A DNA stretch of 64,000 nt from Luteimicrobium album (GTDB lineage Bacteria > Actinomycetota > Actinomycetes > Actinomycetales > Cellulomonadaceae): positions 620,001 through 684,000 of the forward strand of contig NZ_BSUK01000001.1 in the NCBI RefSeq assembly GCF_030161555.1, given 5' to 3'. Each line of letters starts with the position of its first letter. Position 1 is the first letter of the stretch. The position numbers and the translations under genes were made by a program. The notes beneath the pieces were generated by a model. That model saw nothing but the letters and a program-made list of their open reading frames with translations. It did not search any database and was not told the origin of the DNA. Below are positions 28,181 through 40,024 of the stretch, piece by piece.

Positions 28181-29726
28181 GCGCGCGCCCCGGGCGGCTG
28201 GAGCCACCGCTCGCTGAGGTCCTGGGAACGCGCCTCGCGGGCCCGGACGGACTGCTCGTCGAGCAGCACGCGGGCGTCGCGGGCGTCGAGGTGCGGCACG
28301 TCGGGGTGCACGGACCCCGGCGTCGAGTGCAGGACGAACGACGCCAGCCCGAGCCGGCGCTGCAGCGGCCCCTGCTCGAGTCCCAGCGACTGCGTCCGCT
28401 CGTGCGGCACCACGACGAGCCGACGCCGCACCCGGCCGCTGCGGGCGAGCACGGCTCGGGCCGTGACCGCGTAGCCGTTGCGACGCCAGCCGACCGGGTC
28501 GAGCCAGCGCGACCGCCGGGGCGCGGCCGTGAACGCGTCGCTCGGCCCGGCGCCGTCGAGCGCCTCCCCGAGCAGCGCGAGCGGGTCCGGCGTGCCGAGG
28601 TCCGGAAGGACCAGCCACAACGCCGTCGTCGCCTCGGCGCGCGAGCCCACGGGGAGCAGCACCGTCGTCGGGCCCTTCGCGTTCGCCTCGCGCCCGTAGC
28701 CGGCCACGTTGACGTGCACGCGCCACCAGCCGAACCGGCGCCACAGGAACGGCTGCACCAGCTCGACGGCCTGCACGCGGCCCGGCGGGATCGTCTGCGC
28801 ACGCGTCTCGGTGAGCCCGTGACGCAGCCGGATGCCGTCGGGCGACGTCGCGGCGCGGAACGCGAACGACCGGTTGAACCGGCCGAAGAGCGCGGAGCCG
28901 AAGCCGATCACGATCGGCAGGAAGCTGAACAGGACAGCGGGGTCCGGGCAGCCGTGGCCGCGACGACCGCGCCCACGACGACGAGCACCAGGACCCACGC
29001 CTCGACGGTCAGGAAGGTCGACGCGACCAGCCGCCCCGACGGCACCTCGAACAGCGGCTGCTCGGGGGCCTCGGCCGCGTGGAGCGTCGGCGCAGCGCCC
29101 TGACCCACCGTGGGCGCCGGCGCGACGCGGTCCGGCTCGCCCGCCGCGTCGGCACCCGGGACGGGCGCCGCGATGGCCGCTGCCTGCTTCCCGCCCGACG
29201 ACGGCGCCCCCAGGCCCGCCGCGCGCGCCAGCAGGTCCGCGCGCAGCTCCTGGGCGGTGCGCTCCGTGAGGTAGCCGATCGACACGCCCGACCCGTCGCC
29301 GCCCGCGACCTCGACCTTGACCTCCGCGAGCCCGAAGATCCGCGCGGCGAGGGGTTGACGCACCTCGATCGCCTGGATCCGGTCGAGCCGGGCCTTGCGG
29401 TGCTGCTTGAACAGGATCCCCGACCGCATGTGCACGGCGTCCGGGTCGATCGCGTACGCCGTCACGCGCCATGCCAGCCACGAGTACGCGCCCGCCACCA
29501 CGACGATCGCCGCGACCCCGAGCACCACCCACGCGAGGTGGTGCAGGGCGAACCGGGTGCTGTCGCCCCCGCCCTGCTCCGCCGTCGAGCGCAGGAGCCC
29601 GAGGACCACGACGACGAGGACGAGCCAGCCCTTCACCAGCGGCGTCACGGGGTGGACCCGCTGCCAGGCGAGGGCCGGCGGCGCGCTCACGCCCTCGGGG
29701 GCGGGCCCGGCCACGCCGCCGCTCAC
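28177..29726 (-). CDS. bPH2 (YdbT-like) membrane protein, large (frameshifted)
   Basis: A ~516-residue membrane protein with repeated bacterial PH domains of the DUF304 type. Membrane segments include VKGWLVLVVVVLGLL and HLAWVVLGVAAIVVVAGAY near the N-terminus. PH-type signatures are HMRSGILFKQHRKARLDRIQ and RHGLTETRAQTIPPGRVQAV, with a third, VVVPHERTQSLGLEQGPLQR. The frames are split near 28946-28948, where one C is missing. The GTG at 29726 overlaps the stop of the smaller PH protein. The function is unknown; YdbS/YdbT pairs are linked to envelope stress or bacteriocin resistance in Bacillus. Confidence 0.83.
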
Positions 29727-30238
29727 AGCCCGGCCAGCCGCGCCTCGCCGCGCGCGGCGAGCTGGTCGCGCAGCCGCTCGGCGACCTCGGCGGGCAGCCC
29801 GTCGATGCTGGCGTCCGTGCCGGCGGACGCGGTGTGGAGCTGGAGCGACGCGAGGCCCAGCGCGCGGGTCAGCGGGCCACGCTGCACGTCCAGGTACTGC
29901 ATGCGCCCGTAGGGCACGACGACGAGCGTGCGGAACATGATGCCCTTGCGGATCAGCAGGTCGTCGGCCCGCTCGGCGTAGCCGATCGCGTGCACCTGGC
30001 GCGGCACCAGCCACAGCAGCCAGAGCGCGAGCAGCACGAAGAACGCGGGGAACACCCAGACCCAGGCCGCGCCCGTGGCGAGCGCGACGACCGCACCCAC
30101 GACGGCCAGCAGTCCCACCGTGGTCAGCGACGGGACGAGCCGCGCGGTCACGAGCTTCCCGGACACGCGCGACCACTCGAGCCCCGGCGGGTCGAACGGG
30201 TCGGCAGGGGCGCGAACGGCAGGGGCGTCGTCGGTCAC
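29723..30238 (-). CDS. PH domain-containing membrane protein (YdbS-like)
   Basis: A 171-residue protein with two adjacent membrane segments (VGLLAVVGAVVALATG and WVFPAFFVLLALWLLWLVP), then a bPH2 domain with LIRKGIMFRTLVVVPYGRMQ and GLASLQLHTASAGTDA, the standard DUF304 pattern. The GTG at 30238 is chosen because the frame beyond it is a shadow. It pairs with the larger PH protein just downstream (GTGA overlap). Confidence 0.85.
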   Translation of the reverse strand: MTDDAPAVRAPADPFDPPGLEWSRVSGKLVTARLVPSLTTVGLLAVVGAVVALATGAAWVWVFPAFFVLLALWLLWLVPRQVHAIGYAERADDLLIRKGIMFRTLVVVPYGRMQYLDVQRGPLTRALGLASLQLHTASAGTDASIDGLPAEVAERLRDQLAARGEARLAGL

Positions 30239-30281
30239 CCGCCCATCCTCCCATCCCGGTCGGGCGCGTCCCAGGCCCGGC

Positions 30282-30785
30282 TCAGGCGCGCGCGTCCATC
30301 TCGGGCGAGCCGGGCGGGGTGCGGCCCTCGTGCTCCTTGCCGTCGTCGTCGGAGGGCGGGAGCTGGCAGAACCGCTCCACGAGGACCCCGACGACGCACA
30401 GGACCAGTGCGGCGCCGACCGCCCACAGGGCCGCGAGCCCGTGCGCCTTCCTGGACTCGACGTCGAGGTCACCCAGGACGACGAGCACCTGCGCCAGGTA
30501 CCACCCGACGAGGAGCGAACCCGTCACGGCTGCGGCCTTGCCGAGCACGTACGTGCGCGCGGCGCGGAGGGCGTCCAGGTCCGGACGACGGCCACGCTGG
30601 TAGGCCCGCACCGTCCAGCCCGCCCAGAAGACGGCGCCCGCGAGCAGGAGCAGCGAGACGTCGACGACCCAGGGCACGTCCGCGAGGTACGTGCCGCGTG
30701 ACTCCAGGAGCCAGAGCACGAGCCAGCCGACGAGCGCCGCGGCCACCGCGAGCTCGACGAGCCACCGGATCGGGGTGCGCCTCAT
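30282..30785 (-). CDS. DUF3180 family membrane protein
   Basis: A 167-residue protein with four predicted membrane segments (WLVELAVAAALVGWLVLWLL, VVDVSLLLLAGAVFWAGWTV, AAAVTGSLLVGWYLAQVLVV and LAALWAVGAALVLCVVGVL) and a polar tail. The central RPDLDALRAARTYVLGKAAA is the conserved DUF3180 part. Its function is unknown, but it regularly follows folK in actinobacteria. It overlaps the folB-folK stop by ATGA. Confidence 0.85.
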   Translation of the reverse strand: MRRTPIRWLVELAVAAALVGWLVLWLLESRGTYLADVPWVVDVSLLLLAGAVFWAGWTVRAYQRGRRPDLDALRAARTYVLGKAAAVTGSLLVGWYLAQVLVVLGDLDVESRKAHGLAALWAVGAALVLCVVGVLVERFCQLPPSDDDGKEHEGRTPPGSPEMDARA

Positions 30786-33372
30786 CGCGTCGGCGGCTCC
30801 TCGCGCGTCGGCGGGAAGAGCGGCGCCGCGGGACGGGTCGGGTCGGCGGGTGCGCCGAAGCCGGGGACCTGGTCGGCGCCGGGAGCATTGCCCGGGGCCG
30901 CGAACGTCGGGGCACCCGGGGCACCCGCGAAGAACGCCGGGCCGCCGTCGCTCGACTGCGCGGGGACGGGCTGCCCGGTCCTGGGCTGCTCGGTCCGTGG
31001 CGGCTCGACGGCGCGCGTGCCGCCGCTCACGGGCGGGAACGACAGCGGGACGCCGGTGAGCAGCCCGCCCGCAGGCTGAGCCGGCGCGACCGGCGTCGCG
31101 GGTGCGACCGGCTGCGTCGCACTAGCGGGGGCGGCGAACGGCGCGGGAGCGGCGACCGGCGCGGGGCCGGTCCCGGGCGCCGTCGGCGCGGTGGACGAGG
31201 GCGGCACGAGCGCGTCGGCCCACGACCCGGCCGGCGCGTCGAGCACCGCGGGCGCGGCCGGCTCGTGCGGGTCGACGAGCACCGCCGTCGGCGCCACGAC
31301 GTGCCCGACGACGCCCGCGGACGTCGGCGCGAAGGGCTGCACCTCGGCGTGGCGGACCGGCGGGAACACGACGGGCTCGGCGGACGGGACCGCGAGCGGG
31401 TCGGACGCTCCCCCGGTGGACGGGGCCGACGCGGCCTGGTGCGCGCCGACCGGCGGCGTCGCCGCGGGCGCCCCGAAGAGGCCTGCGGGCGCGGACGTGG
31501 CGGCGTCGACGGGTCCGTGCGGCAGTCGCTGCGGGTCGTCGTCGGCGGAGGCCGGAGCCGTGGGCTGAGCGGGCGGCGCGGCCTGCGCCGGCTCGACCGC
31601 GTGGGTCGGCACGGGTGCGACGGGCTCGACGGCCGGCGGCGGCGCGACCGGCTGCGCGGGCGCCGGCGCGAGCAGCGCGTCGAAGGACTCCGGCGCGGCC
31701 GGCGGGACCGGCGGCGCCTGCTCGGGGAGCGTCGGCCGGGCAGCCACGGGCTCGGCGGGCGGGTAGCCGGCGACGGGCTGCGGGTCGCTCCCCGGCTCGG
31801 GCAGGTGCGTCGGCGTCGACTGGGTCGGCGCCGACGACGGCTCCGGCAGCAGGTCGGCCGCGGGGGCGGCCTGGACGACGGGCGCCGCCTGCGTTGCGGG
31901 CACCGGCTGTGCGGCGAGAGTCGCCTCCGTCGAGGGGGCCCGCTGCACCACCGCCGGCGTCGCCGTGCTCGCAGGCCCGCTCGGGGCCGCGTCGCGGGGC
32001 GCCGTCTGCTGCTCGGCGTCCGCCGGCGCGACCGCGACGGCCGGGGCCGCCGCGGGGCTCTGCTCCGCCTGCGGGTGGGCGTCGGGGGCCGCCGACTCCT
32101 CGTCACCGAGCCAGTCGAGCGCGAGCCAGCGGATCCCGGCCCGGTCGGGCGCCGTCGCCGCGAGCTGCGCGACGGGACCGCCGCCCAGACCCGGGAGGAC
32201 GGCGTCGGGCTGGACCTGCGACCAGGGCTCGAGCACGAACGCGCGCTCGTGGGCTCGCGGGTGCGGCAGCTCGAGGTCCTCGGCGACGTCGGTCAGCGTG
32301 CCGTAGACGATGAGGTCCACGTCGAGCGTGCGCGGCCCCCAGCGCTGCTCCCGCACGCGCCCGAAGCTGTGCTCGACGTCCTGGCACGCGTGCAGCAGCT
32401 CGCGCGCCGACATCGACGTCCGGGCGACGACGACGGCGTTGAGGAAGTCGTCCTGGTCGACCCCGCCCACGGGCGCGGTGCGGGCGAGCGGCGAGACGTC
32501 GAGGACCTCGATGCCGCCGATCGCGTCGAGAGCGCTGATCGCGTCGCGCAGGGTCTGCTGGGGGTCGCCGACGTTCGAGCCGAGCGACAGCACCACGTCC
32601 ACGGGGGACGCGGGGATCTCGTCCATCCGGTCCTGGGTGCGCAGGGCGGCGAAGGCTGCGTCGTCCTCGTCGGCAGGATCCACGAGGACGTCGTCGTCGG
32701 CCGGCCCGGGCGCGACCTCGGTGACGAGCGGGACATCGGCCTCGACCGGACCGACCTCCTCCGCCGGCTGCGACGCGACCGAAGCGACGTCGTCGGGCAG
32801 GGTGACGGGTGGGAGCGCGACGGGCGCGACGACCGCGGCGGGCGCTGCCACGGCGTCCGGGACCGCGGCGTCGCCCGGCGGGATCGTCGGGGGCAGCGCG
32901 ACCTGGGCGGCGTCGCCGGCCAGCGGCTCGGCGACCGGCTCCGACGGCACCCCGACGACCGGGGGCGCGTGCGCGAGCGGCGCACCGCGACGACGACGTC
33001 CTCGAACGGCACGGTGATCGGCGCCTCGGGCTTGTGGAGCGCGACGTCCACCGCGACGGCTGCGGGCTCGGCGAGGACGACGGCCGCGATGCGCTCGGCC
33101 ACGGTCTCGATGAGGTCCACGGGCGACGAGCTCAGGACCGCGGTCACCCGCTCCGCGAGCTCGCCGTAGTGGACGGTGCGGGCGAGCACGTCCCCCGCGG
33201 CGGCGGGCCGCGTGTCGAGGTGGACGACCACGTCGGCGACGAACTCCTGGCCGTTCACGCGCTCGTGCTCGAACACCCCGTGGTGGCCGATGGCGCGCAG
33301 TCCGACGAGCCGGATCTGGTCCAGCACCTCGCCGTCGTCGTCGTGGACGGGTCCGGTCCCTGGCAGCGTCAC
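30782..33372 (-). CDS. folK: Fused dihydroneopterin aldolase / HPPK with a long Pro-Ala-rich tail (frameshifted)
   Basis: If one base is restored at 32961-32965 this is one 863-residue protein. Residues ~1-135 are FolB (QIRLVGLRAIGHHGVFEHER, VHYGELAERV, LIETVAERIA). Residues ~136-248 are a Pro/Val/Asp-rich linker. Residues ~249-420 are HPPK/FolK (VVLSLGSNVGDPQQTLRDAI, FLNAVVVA, RWGPRTLDVDLIVYG, LPHPRAHERAFVLEPW). About 440 residues of Pro/Ala/Val low-complexity sequence then run to the stop. FolB and FolK catalyse successive folate steps. Whether FolB and FolK are truly fused depends on the frameshift; the FolK tail does not. The start overlaps the folP stop as GTGA. Confidence 0.85.
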
Positions 33373-34306
33373 GATGGTCGTCCTTCCTGCTGTTCCCCTG
33401 GCAGCGCTCCCCGGATGGCCTGGAGAACGCCGCACGGGATGCTCTCACGTCCTGCCACCGCGCGACCACCCGCACCGCGTCCGCGGACGGGCGCACGTCG
33501 TGCACGCGCACCGCCCACGCGCCCTGCGCCGCGCACAGCGTGGTGAGGGCCGCGGTCGCCGCGTCGCGCTCGGTGGGCGGTACCGGGTCGACGCCGGGCC
33601 GGGCGAGCAGGTGGCCGAGGAAGCGCTTGCGGCTCGCCCCCACGAGGACCGGCAGACCGAGTGCCTGGAGCACGTCGAGGTGGGCGAGGAGCGGCCAGTT
33701 GTCCACACCGGGCTTCGCGAAGCCGAGGCCTGGGTCGAGCACGACCTGGCGGGCGTCCACCCCCGCCCCGACGAGGGCGTCGACGCGTGCGGCGAGCTCG
33801 TCGCGGACGTCGAGGACCACGTCGTCGTAGTGGGCGTTGGCGTCCATGACGTCGGCGTGCCCGCGCCAGTGCATGACGACGAAGACGGCGCCCGAGTCCG
33901 CGACGACCCGCGCCATCGCGGGGTCCGCGAGCCCGCCCGACACGTCGTTCACGATCCGGGCTCCGGCCTCGAGGGCACGCTCGGCGACACGCGCCCGTGT
34001 GGTGTCGATGCTCACGGTCGCGCCTGCGGCCGAGAGCGCCTCGATCACCGGCAGGACCCGGCGCAGCTCCTCGGCCTCGTCGACCCGGACGGCGCCCGGG
34101 CGGGTGGACTCGCCGCCCACGTCGAGCAGGTCCGCGCCGTCCGCGAGCAGCTCGTGCCCGTGGGCGATCGCCGCGTCCGGCTCGAACCACTCGCCCCCGT
34201 CCGAGAACGAGTCCGGCGTCACGTTGACCACGCCCAGCACGAGCGTGCGGTCCAGCGCCGTCAGCGAGGCCGGCAGCGGGAGACGCGCGGAGGTCGGGTG
34301 GAGCAC
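33369..34306 (-). CDS. folP: Dihydropteroate synthase (frameshifted near its end)
   Basis: A ~312-residue enzyme condensing pABA with hydroxymethyldihydropterin pyrophosphate. Signatures are LVLGVVNVTPDSFSDGG, LLDVGGESTRPGA, VSIDTTRARVAE, IVNDVSG, VVLDPGLGFAKPGVDNW and PVLVGASRKRFLG. The main frame has no stop before folB. The natural stop at 33369, which overlaps the folB GTG as GTGA, is reached only after a shift near 33445-33465, so an indel is likely there. The GTG at 34306 overlaps the folE stop as TAGTG. Confidence 0.9.
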
Positions 34307-34881
34307 TAGCGCCCCAGGATGAGGCTCATCGCCTCGGCGCGGGTCGCGCCGTCGCGCATCTGGCCGCGCACCGCCGACGTGACCGTCCGCGCACCCGGCT
34401 TGCGGACCCCGCGCATCGACATGCACAGGTGCTCGCACTCGACGACGACGATCGCGCCGAGCGGCTGGAGGTGTTGGACGAGCGCGTCGGCGACCTGCGA
34501 GGTGAGCCGCTCCTGCACCTGGGGGCGCTTCGCGTACACGTCGACAAGGCGGGCGAGCTTGCTGAGGCCCGTGACCTTGCCGTCGCGCGGGATGTAGCCC
34601 ACGTGCGCAACGCCGTGGAACGGCACGAGGTGGTGCTCGCAGGTCGAGTACACCTCGATGTCCTTCACGAGGACCATCTCCTCGTGACCGATGTCGAACG
34701 TCGTCGACAGCACGTCGGCCGGCTCCTGGCGCAGGCCCGCGAAGATCTCGCGGTACGCCCGGGCGACGCGCGCCGGGGTGTCCTGGAGCCCGTCCCGCTC
34801 CGGGTCCTCGCCCACCGCGAGCAGCAGCTCGCGCACGGCGGCCTCCGCGCGAGCGACGTCGAACGCGCCGTCGTGCGTCAC
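34306..34881 (-). CDS. folE: GTP cyclohydrolase I
   Basis: A 191-residue enzyme converting GTP to dihydroneopterin triphosphate, the entry to folate synthesis. It shows the zinc ligands and active site in [20 protein letters not shown], with [34 protein letters not shown] and [19 protein letters not shown]. The GTG at 34881 lies 2 nt after the ftsH stop, and its own stop overlaps folP, giving a tightly coupled ftsH-folE-folP-folB/K order. Confidence 0.96.
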   Translation of the reverse strand: MTHDGAFDVARAEAAVRELLLAVGEDPERDGLQDTPARVARAYREIFAGLRQEPADVLSTTFDIGHEEMVLVKDIEVYSTCEHHLVPFHGVAHVGYIPRDGKVTGLSKLARLVDVYAKRPQVQERLTSQVADALVQHLQPLGAIVVVECEHLCMSMRGVRKPGARTVTSAVRGQMRDGATRAEAMSLILGR

Positions 34882-34883
34882 GC

Positions 34884-36981
<2,098 letters not shown>

Positions 36982-37151
36982 AGGTGCCGGGGCTGTGCCC
37001 TCGTCCCTCCGCTCGCACTCGTCTGCAGCGAAACTACACGTTCGCGCTGCGAGGACCCCGGGGTGTTCGCCCAGGGCACAGCGCCGCGACGGCGCACGTC
37101 CCTACCTGCCCGACGACGTCACGCGACGGGTCCGGGACGTGCACCGTCCGC

Positions 37152-37706
37152 TCACCCTCCGTACACGTGCGGGGCGAGCGTCGCGACGAACGGCAGGTTG
37201 CGGTACTTCTCCGAGTAGTCGAGGCCGTACCCCACCACGAACTCGGTCGGGATGTCGAAGCCCACGTAGCGGACCTCCACCTCCACCTTGGCGGCATCCG
37301 GCTTGCGCAGCATGGTCGCGATCTCGACGGACGCCGCCCCACGGCTGCGCAGGTTGGACGTGAGCCACGACAGCGTGAGGCCGGAGTCGATGATGTCCTC
37401 GACGATGAGGACGTTGCGACCCGTGAGGTCCGAGTCGAGGTCCTTGAGGATCCGCACGACGCCCGAGGACTTGGTCCCCGAGCCGTAGGACGACACGGCC
37501 ATCCAGTCCATCTCGACGCTGTGGTGCAGGCGGCGCGCGAGGTCCGCCATGACCATGACGGCACCCTTGAGCACCCCGACGAGCAGGAGGTCCTGGCCGC
37601 GGTAGTCCTCGTCGATCTGGGCCGCCAGCTCGTCGAGCCGGTTCTGGAGCTGCTCCTCGGACAGCAGCACGCTCGACAGGTCGGCCGCGACGTCGGATCG
37701 GTCCAC
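37152..37706 (-). CDS. hpt: Hypoxanthine phosphoribosyltransferase
   Basis: A 184-residue purine-salvage enzyme transferring phosphoribose from PRPP to hypoxanthine or guanine. The PRPP-binding motif is [18 protein letters not shown]; the flexible loop is [17 protein letters not shown] and the C-terminal part has [20 protein letters not shown]. The GTG at 37706 has a GAGGAG site. It sits between tilS and ftsH, the very common tilS-hpt-ftsH order. Confidence 0.95.
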   Translation of the reverse strand: MDRSDVAADLSSVLLSEEQLQNRLDELAAQIDEDYRGQDLLLVGVLKGAVMVMADLARRLHHSVEMDWMAVSSYGSGTKSSGVVRILKDLDSDLTGRNVLIVEDIIDSGLTLSWLTSNLRSRGAASVEIATMLRKPDAAKVEVEVRYVGFDIPTEFVVGYGLDYSEKYRNLPFVATLAPHVYGG

Positions 37707-37741
37707 GACAGCTCCTCAGGGTCTCGGGGGTGGGGTGCGCG

Positions 37742-38924
37742 TCAGGGGTGGGGCGCCGGGTCGGAGCCGGGGGACGGGGTCCGGGCGGCGCCCACGGCGC
37801 GCAGCACAAGCCTGCCACACTCGCGCGACCCGAGGACCGGGCCCGGCAGGTGCACCGGCCCCTGTCCGTGCCATCGCGTGACGAGCGCGTCGAGGGCCTC
37901 GGCGTGCGCCGCCGAGAGCGCTCCGGGCACCGAGCCGGCCCGGGTCGCCGCGCTCCGGAGCGCCCGGGTCCGGAGCGCCCGGGGTGCGTCCGCGAGCGCC
38001 CCCACGTCGAGCACGACACCCCCGCCGACGGCGACGCTCCGTTCGCCGACCGTGCGTCACCGTCGGCGGGCGAAGTGTCGCCCTCGGCGAGGGTCGCTCG
38101 GGCCAGGAGCTCGGCGGCGAGGACGTCGAGGACGTCGGCGTCGTCGCGGAGCTGCGCGGCGGTCCGCGCGAGCGCCGCCGGGACCCCCGGGCCGAGGACG
38201 CGCTCGAGCTCGGGCACCAGCTCGGTGCGCACGCGCGACCGCAGCGGCAGAGCCGTCGCGTCGACCTGACGCGGATCGTCGCCCGCCGCGGCGCCGGGCG
38301 ACGATCCGCGTCGGTTCGACGAGCGGCCGGACGGACGCACGGGACCGTTGGTCGGGTCGTGCCACCAGGGGAGCCCGACGGCGCGGCAGACGGCCTCCGT
38401 GTCGGCCCGCCGCAGGCCGAGGAACGGCCGGCGCAGCACGCCCCGCACGGACGGCATGCCCGCGAGCGACCGCGCCCCGGACCCGCGGGCGAGCCCGAGC
38501 AGCACGGTCTCGGCCTGGTCGTCGAGGGTGTGCGCGAGCAGGACGGCGGCCGCCCCGTGCTCCTGGGCGGCCTCCTCGAGCGCGGTGGAGCGGGCCGTGC
38601 GCGCCGCCGCCTCCGGCCCCCGGCGTCCCCGGCTTCACCGACGGTGACGGTGCGCACCTCCACGGGAGCCAGCCCGAGCCCGCGGCACGCGTGGGCGGCG
38701 GTGGCGGCGACGTCGTCGGACCCGGGCTGCAGGCCGTGGTCGACGACGACCGCCCCCGCGCGCAGCCCGGCGCGCGGCGCGACGAACGCGGCCGTCGCGG
38801 CGAGGGCGAGCGAGTCGGCGCCGCCCGAGCACGCCACGAGCACGAGGGCGCCGGGCGGCAGGTCCGCGAGCGCCGCGCGCAGGGCGACGCGCGCGGCGGC
38901 CTCGGACGACGTGGGGCCGGCCAT
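37742..38924 (-). CDS. tilS: tRNA(Ile)-lysidine synthase TilS (two frameshifts, palindromic inserts)
   Basis: An N-type PP-loop ATPase that converts the wobble C of tRNA-Ile2 to lysidine. The PP-loop [16 protein letters not shown] is near the start. The middle frame has [35 protein letters not shown] and LPWWHDPTN, and the last frame has [20 protein letters not shown]. One-base losses lie at ~38614-38621 and near 38020. Between DPTN and [10 protein letters not shown] an extra ~28 residues are encoded by a large inverted repeat (38259-38321), and a second one lies at 38014-38080. The neighbours hpt and dacB support the call. Confidence 0.88.
38014..38080. repeat. Inverted repeat inside tilS (second)
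   Basis: Arms 38021-38036 (CCCGCCGACGGCGACG) and 38055-38070 match as inverted repeats at 15 of 16 positions, with an outer CGACAC/GTGTCG pair at 38014-38019 and 38075-38080. It encodes the Ser/Ala/Asp-rich stretch between the helical part and the C-terminal domain of TilS. Confidence 0.6.
38259..38321. repeat. Inverted repeat inside tilS (first)
   Basis: Arms 38259-38285 and 38295-38321 (27 bp) pair with about three mismatches around a 9-nt centre; the inner CGCGGATCGTCGCCCG pairs perfectly. It is in frame and encodes residues not expected in TilS, like a palindromic element inserted in a coding region. Confidence 0.65.
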
Positions 38925-38939
38925 GTGTCGCGCCCGCCG

Positions 38940-40015
38940 TCAGCCGTGCACGCGCCGCACCCAGGCGCGCGGGTCGGCGATCTCGCGGGCCGTGGGCAGG
39001 GTGTCCGGCGAGGTCCAGACGGCGTTGAGCCCGTGCTGCCCGACGCGCTGCGTGACCTCGCGGACGAACGCGGCGCCGTCGCGGTACTGGGCGATCTTGG
39101 CGTCCATGCCGAGGAGCCGGCGCAGGACCTGGTCGGCGCGGGTGCCGCCGCCGTCGCGCCGCGCCTCGAACCGGGCCCGGATGTGCGCGACCGTCGGGAC
39201 GAGCGCGGGCCCGACGGCGTCCATCGCGACGTCCGCGTGCCCCTCGAGGAGCGCCATGACGGCGGTGACGTCGGCGAGTCGATGCTTCTGCTCGTCGTCG
39301 ACGATGCCGGTGAGCAGCGCCTGCCCCTCCCCGCGGACGGCGGCGAGGACGGCGCGGCCGACCGTGGCGAGCTTGTCGCGCACGCGCGACTCGGAGAAGT
39401 CCTTGGACGACCGGGCGACGTCGCCGATGAGGTCGCGGGCCCGGCCGGCGAGGTGGTCGGCGAGCCAGGGCGTCGACGCGAACTGGAGCGCGTGCGTCTG
39501 CTCGTGCAGGCAGACCCACAGCCGGAAGTCGGCCGGGTCGACCCCGAGCTGGCGTTCGACGCCGAGGACGTTGGGGGCGACGAGCAGGAGGCGCCCTGGT
39601 CCGCCGGGGCGGCTGTAGGGGTCGAACTGGCCGAGCACGCGGCTCGACAGGAGCGCGAGCGTCGCGCCGACCTGCGCGCCCCCGACCAGTGCGGTGACGG
39701 GCTGGGCGTCGTCGAGCAGGTCGTCGAGCGCGCCGCGCGTCATGTGGTCCATGACCTCGGTGTTGGCGCGCGCCCAGCGGGGCCGGTCCACGACGTACAC
39801 CACGCTCAGCGGCGCGGCGGGGTCGGCGGGGACGAGGCCGGTGACCTCCTCGACGGGCCCGACGGCGCGGCTCGCGGCGTCCCGCAGGCCCGCGACGAGC
39901 CGGTCGAGGTCAGCGCGGGGGCGGTCGGCCCGGGGCGGGCGAGCCGCCCGGCGACCGACGCCGCGGCGGACCAGTCGACCAGGCTCACGGCTCCGGGCTG
40001 CACGTCGGGGCTCAT
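38940..40015 (-). CDS. Zinc-dependent metalloprotease, DUF2342 family (frameshifted)
   Basis: A ~358-residue actinobacterial protein of the DUF2342/'putative hydrolase' family. The zinc motif HEQTHALQF lies in WVCLHEQTHALQFASTPWLA, with a downstream acidic MALLEGHADVAMDAVGP (E..H) providing further ligands. The N-terminus (VSLVDWSAAASVAGRLARPG) is in a different frame; one C is missing at ~39932-39935. It regularly lies between dacB and tilS in actinobacteria. The substrate is unknown; it was once linked to F420 biosynthesis by phylogenetic profile only. The start at 40015 is 9 bp after the dacB stop. Confidence 0.87.
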
Positions 40016-40024
40016 CGCCCCACC

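Noticed and set aside
30782..34438. A single 1218-codon open frame covering folP to folK
   Set aside because: The middle part is an Arg-rich shadow of folB in the wrong frame. folP, folB and folK homologies show three domains with frame changes, not one continuous protein.
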